Source: Bacteriovorax sp. BAL6_X
Lineage (GTDB): Bacteria; Bdellovibrionota; Bacteriovoracia; Bacteriovoracales; Bacteriovoracaceae
Reading direction: 5' to 3'
DNA length: 64,000 nt
NCBI RefSeq assembly: GCF_000443995.1
Contig: NZ_AUMC01000006.1
Span: 558,001-622,000, forward strand
The first letter of the stretch is position 1. Each line of letters opens with the position of its first letter. The notes under the pieces were generated by a model that was not told the origin of the DNA, made no database searches, and saw nothing but the letters and a program-made list of their open reading frames with translations. Below are positions 60,571 to 64,000 of the stretch, in pieces. The position numbers and the translations under genes were made by a program.

Positions 60571-61959
60571 ATGATGTTAGATAGTACAATTGCAAAGGAA
60601 GTTATCGACTTCGCACTTATTCGCGGCGCTGACTTTGCAGAAATTTTTGTCGATCGCCAGACATTTGAATCAATCAGTATTAAAAGTTCTAATGTTGAAA
60701 ATATTGAAAACGGAATTAACTTCGGAATTGGAATTCGTCTCTTTTACGGAACCAAAGTTCTCTATGGTTATACGAATTCAACAAAGAAAGAAGAATTACT
60801 TGATATCGTTTCTTCGTTAAGTGCAAAAGATCTACGTGATCCAGTTGTAACAGCAACGAATTTTAATTATGAAAAACCACTACAAAACCATTTTGTACAA
60901 ACTGGGCTAAAGAATAATATCTCACTCGATCAAAAAATCCCTCTACTACTAGAGATTGATCGCCTTACTCGTGGAACAACTGATAAAATCACACAAGTTC
61001 CAATTGGCACAAGTCAACGTTTTCAAGAGATTGAGATTTTCAATTCAGAAGGCCTACACGTAACAGATGAAAGAAATTACGTTCGTCTAAGAGCAAGCTG
61101 TATTGCCAGTGACGGAACAATTCAAGATAGTGCAGGATATTCTCCAGGCGCGATGCTTGGTTGGGAATTTATTCAAGGCCAAGACCCTAAGTATATTTCT
61201 GAAAAGCTAGCAAAAGAAGTTTTAACAAAGCTTAAGGCCAAGCCTTGTCCGGCCGGTAAAATGCCTGTTGTAATTGACAATGGCTTTGGTGGAGTTATCT
61301 TTCATGAAGCCTGTGGTCACCTTCTTGAGACAACTTCTGTTGCCAAAAAAGCTTCAGTTTTCTGGGATAAGATGGATCAAATGATTGCTTCTAGTGCGGT
61401 TAGTGCCGTTGATGATGGAACAAACCAAAACTACTGGGGTTCAATTAATATTGACGACGAAGGAATGAAATCACAAAAAACTCAACTTATTAAAGATGGA
61501 AAGCTGACAAGCTTCATGGTTGATAAACTTGGTTCAATGAAAACAGGTTATGAAAGAACAGGCTCTGCTCGTCGTGAATCTTATAAATATGCTCCGACAT
61601 CTCGTATGAGAAATACTTATATTGAAGCTGGAAAAGATAAATTTGAAGATATGATAGCTTCTATCGATCATGGTATTTATTGTGCTCAAATGGGTGGTGG
61701 TTCTGTAAGTCCAGGAACTGGTGAATTCAACTTCTCAGTGATTGAAGGCTATGAAATCAAAGATGGAAAAATTGGTGATGCAGTTAAAGGTGCAACTCTA
61801 ATTGGAACTGGCCCAGAAACTCTTAAGCAAATCTCAATGGTTTCAGACAACCTTGATTTTGCGGCCGGTGTTTGTGGCTCAGTATCAGGAGGGGTCAACA
61901 CAACTGTAGGACAACCTGCCCTGAAAGTAGATGAAATTCTAGTGGGTGGAGGTAAGTAA
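60571..61959 (+). CDS. tldD: TldD metalloprotease subunit
   Basis: 462 aa. VIFHEACGHLLE is the HExxxH zinc motif that distinguishes TldD from its partner. GGAGGAAAC site before two in-frame ATGs (60571, 60574). With PmbA/TldE, encoded next with a one-base overlap, it forms a heterodimeric protease known to process small peptides and the CcdA antitoxin in E. coli. Confidence 0.94.
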   Translation: MMLDSTIAKEVIDFALIRGADFAEIFVDRQTFESISIKSSNVENIENGINFGIGIRLFYGTKVLYGYTNSTKKEELLDIVSSLSAKDLRDPVVTATNFNYEKPLQNHFVQTGLKNNISLDQKIPLLLEIDRLTRGTTDKITQVPIGTSQRFQEIEIFNSEGLHVTDERNYVRLRASCIASDGTIQDSAGYSPGAMLGWEFIQGQDPKYISEKLAKEVLTKLKAKPCPAGKMPVVIDNGFGGVIFHEACGHLLETTSVAKKASVFWDKMDQMIASSAVSAVDDGTNQNYWGSINIDDEGMKSQKTQLIKDGKLTSFMVDKLGSMKTGYERTGSARRESYKYAPTSRMRNTYIEAGKDKFEDMIASIDHGIYCAQMGGGSVSPGTGEFNFSVIEGYEIKDGKIGDAVKGATLIGTGPETLKQISMVSDNLDFAAGVCGSVSGGVNTTVGQPALKVDEILVGGGK

Positions 61960-63311
61960 TGAGTAAAACAAAAACACAATTACAAAAAGATTATATTAAC
62001 CGCACCCTAGACATGGCCAAAGACATGGGAATTGATAATGTCGATGTTATCATTTCTGGTTCTGAATCATTTTCACTTAAGGCCGAACAAGGTGAACTTA
62101 GTGAATATAAGAAGTCTAAAACTGGTGCACTAGGAGTACGTGTCATCAAGGATCAAAGAGTTGGCCTGAGTTTTACAGAAGACTTAAGTGACGAAGCAAT
62201 TCGTACAACACTTTACAATGCTTCTCAAAATTCAAAATTCTCTAAAGTTGATGAGTACCAAACGATTCAAGAAGGCGTTAATCTTGATGATGCTAATCCA
62301 GTAGCAAATATCGAACATGCTCCTGATGCAAATGAGATGATCGAAAAATCACTTTATCTCGAATCAGAAGTAAGACGACGTGACGAAAACTGCCAAAGCG
62401 CTCCTTACAATGGAATTGCTGAAGGTATTTCAAACTTTGCCATTGGAAACTCCCGTGGAGTTCTTTGTACACATCAGTCTAAGGCATATACAGCGTATAC
62501 ATCTGCCCTTGTAAAAAAAGGCGATAAAAACGCTATGCACTATTTTGCAGATACGAAGAGAGACTTCAGAGACCTAGACTACGACAAGGTTATTAATACT
62601 TCATTAGAAGTTGCCAATAATTTTATCGATGCATCTCAGATTAAAACTGGTGACTACGATGTAAATTTCGAAATCGATTTATTTGATAATATTCTATCAA
62701 GCTTCATGCTTCTCTTTAGTGCACGTGCGGCCATTGATAAATCAAATCCATGGCGTGATAAACTAGGAGAAATGGTTGCAGATTCTCGCCTAACGTTTAA
62801 AGACGACCCTTTCTACAATGGCGGCTATAGCGTTTGTCCATTTGACGGCGAAGGCAAGAAGAAGCAGGTAAATACTCTTTTAGAAAATGGTAAACTTGCT
62901 CAGTTCCTACACAATAGCGCCACAGCAAAAGAGCTAGGGCTTAAGAATAACTTCTGTGCTACTCGTGGAGCAAAATCATCTCTTGGTGCAACAACTTCAA
63001 ACTTTATTATCGAAGCAGGAGCTAACACTCAAGACGAATTCAACTCTCGTCGCTATGTTGAAATCCTAACAGCACAAGGACTTCACAGTGGGATTAGACC
63101 TATTAGTGGCGAATTCTCGCTAGGTGTTAGTGGCCGTGTTTGGAATAATGGAGAGATTGAAGGTTATTTTAAAGACGTAACCGTAAGCGGAAATTTCTTT
63201 AAAATGCTAAGTGAAATCGAGTTAATTGGAGACAAAATCGAATCTTCAAGTGATCACTCACTCTTTACACCAAAGATTCTCTTTAAAGACCTAATGATTG
63301 CTGGTTCATAA
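61959..63311 (+). CDS. pmbA: PmbA/TldE, partner of TldD
   Basis: 450 aa of the TldE/PmbA type: no HExxxH, but conserved family blocks such as GALGVRVIKDQRVGLSFTED, IAEGISNFAIGNSRG and the C-terminal IRPISGEFSLGVSGRVWNNG. It is the catalytically silent half of the TldD/TldE protease. The start overlaps the tldD stop. Confidence 0.92.
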   Translation: MSKTKTQLQKDYINRTLDMAKDMGIDNVDVIISGSESFSLKAEQGELSEYKKSKTGALGVRVIKDQRVGLSFTEDLSDEAIRTTLYNASQNSKFSKVDEYQTIQEGVNLDDANPVANIEHAPDANEMIEKSLYLESEVRRRDENCQSAPYNGIAEGISNFAIGNSRGVLCTHQSKAYTAYTSALVKKGDKNAMHYFADTKRDFRDLDYDKVINTSLEVANNFIDASQIKTGDYDVNFEIDLFDNILSSFMLLFSARAAIDKSNPWRDKLGEMVADSRLTFKDDPFYNGGYSVCPFDGEGKKKQVNTLLENGKLAQFLHNSATAKELGLKNNFCATRGAKSSLGATTSNFIIEAGANTQDEFNSRRYVEILTAQGLHSGIRPISGEFSLGVSGRVWNNGEIEGYFKDVTVSGNFFKMLSEIELIGDKIESSSDHSLFTPKILFKDLMIAGS

Positions 63312-63332
63312 GGTGCCATCATAAGGTGCCAT
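63307..63332. repeat. Tandem 13-bp direct repeat
   Basis: CATAAGGTGCCAT occurs twice in direct succession (63307-63319, 63320-63332), spanning the pmbA stop and the left end of the inverted-repeat element. The duplication may be the footprint of an insertion or slipped replication. Confidence 0.6.
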
Positions 63333-63465
63333 GCACTTTTGGTTTCGCAACTGCTAAATCAAAAGTGCTGCACTTCTTTTTTACTATTACTCTATTCATA
63401 AATGCGTGATAATGTCGAAGCCTCCACTTTATTTAGCAAGTGCGAAACCAAAAGTGCATGGCACC
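63325..63465. mobile_element. 141-bp element bounded by 35-bp inverted repeats
   Basis: The arms 63325-63359 and 63431-63465 are reverse complements at 33 of 35 positions (outer end GGTGCCATGCACTTTTGG). The 71-bp centre has no ORF. Size and structure fit a MITE-like element; it could also serve as bidirectional terminator between the convergent pmbA and Gly-rich genes. No transposase is near. Confidence 0.55.
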
Positions 63466-64000
63466 CTACTTAAGCATTTTAGGAAAAGCTGTTTGCTGAT
63501 AGCGCTGAGAGATCAGTTCAAATAGAGTCACTCCATCACGCTCCCATTCCTTATCTTGTTTTTGGAATAGATTTTGTCTAGCACGTTTATCCTTAATATT
63601 TGAAATATAATTCTTAAGTTGACCAGCAGTCATTTTCTGATCTCCAAGCATCACCATAGCGCCATCATCCATGTCAAATAGGCCATCTGTATCATCTAAA
63701 TTATCAAATGAAATCGCTGGTATCGCTCCATCAGCACCTAGGCCGTCACCTCCAGCTCCACCATTAAGCCCATTTCCGCCAGAACCATCTCCTATACCAT
63801 TTCCACCACGCCCTCTCTTAGAGCTAGCAGAAAGTGCATCTGGGTTAATTTCACCTTGACTGTATCCCTCTCCAGAAAGGGCACCATCACCGTTTTGGCC
63901 ACCGTTTGCCATACGACTTCTAATTCGAGAAGCTGCGGAACTACCTAGAGTTGAGTTAAGGAATGAATCAGTAAGCGAAGATAGGTTATCACTATGTTCA
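63466..64000 (-). CDS. Gly-rich protein, 5' end beyond window
   Basis: The minus-strand frame is open from the right edge to the stop at 63466; an internal Met at 63912 is not necessarily the start, as the upstream codons (LSSLTDSFLNSTLGSS) read as protein. The middle is a Gly/Asn repeat region (GNGIGDGSGGNGLNGGAGGDG); the C-terminus is charged and helical. Function unknown. Confidence 0.55.
   Translation of the reverse strand, partial: EHSDNLSSLTDSFLNSTLGSSAASRIRSRMANGGQNGDGALSGEGYSQGEINPDALSASSKRGRGGNGIGDGSGGNGLNGGAGGDGLGADGAIPAISFDNLDDTDGLFDMDDGAMVMLGDQKMTAGQLKNYISNIKDKRARQNLFQKQDKEWERDGVTLFELISQRYQQTAFPKMLK

Overview
The window is low-GC (roughly 35%), densely packed bacterial chromosome, and the gene content points to a predatory member of the Bdellovibrionota, most like the marine Bacteriovoracales (Halobacteriovorax/Bacteriovorax type). 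This assignment is inference. It rests on the unusually high share of signal-peptide proteins of no known family, the many secreted hydrolases (PHB-depolymerase-like esterase, two zinc metalloproteases, papain-like, trypsin-like and phospholipase A2-like proteins), and the gene style. No rRNA or tRNA gene was seen.

Layout. 1-10.4 kb: secreted and membrane proteins, mostly uncharacterised, with a ResB-like membrane protein, an esterase, a cytochrome P450 and an HExxH protease. 10.4-21.1 kb: the standout region. It is a same-strand array of ten intact and two broken cassettes. Each intact cassette has a short ORF that starts with the end of an Rhs core (about 35 residues around NRNYNPGAGRFMSEDPIG), continues into an unrelated C-terminal domain, and is followed at once by a small putative immunity gene. 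No full-length Rhs gene lies in the window. All ten immunity products look like integral membrane proteins, which suggests toxins acting in the envelope. A ParE/RelE-Phd type II toxin-antitoxin pair sits inside the array, next to a cassette cut off within its core. A decayed HTH gene with a 36-bp palindrome lies upstream of the array. A tyrosine-recombinase operon with palindromic DNA in front lies downstream. 21.3-31 kb: that operon, lipoproteins, a tethered thioredoxin, Cys-repeat proteins and a CPBP membrane protease. 31-46 kb: secreted proteins on both strands, a DegT-type aminotransferase, a MipA/OmpV barrel protein, an alanine/glycine:cation symporter, a DUF1254 protein and a PhyH-type dioxygenase.

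46-52.6 kb: lysine/diaminopimelate biosynthesis. asd runs leftward. Divergently, a lysine riboswitch precedes lysC-dapB-dapA-dapD-lysA, which covers aspartate to tetrahydrodipicolinate, its succinylation, and the final decarboxylation to lysine. 52.6-64 kb: a 1389-residue secreted protein, an AstE/aspartoacylase-type zinc hydrolase, htpX, a cyclic-nucleotide-gated K+-type channel, the tldD-pmbA pair, a 141-bp inverted-repeat element and a partial Gly-rich protein running off the right edge.

Limits: everything was read by eye. Family names rest on motifs; toxin and immunity functions in the array are mostly inferred from position and architecture.
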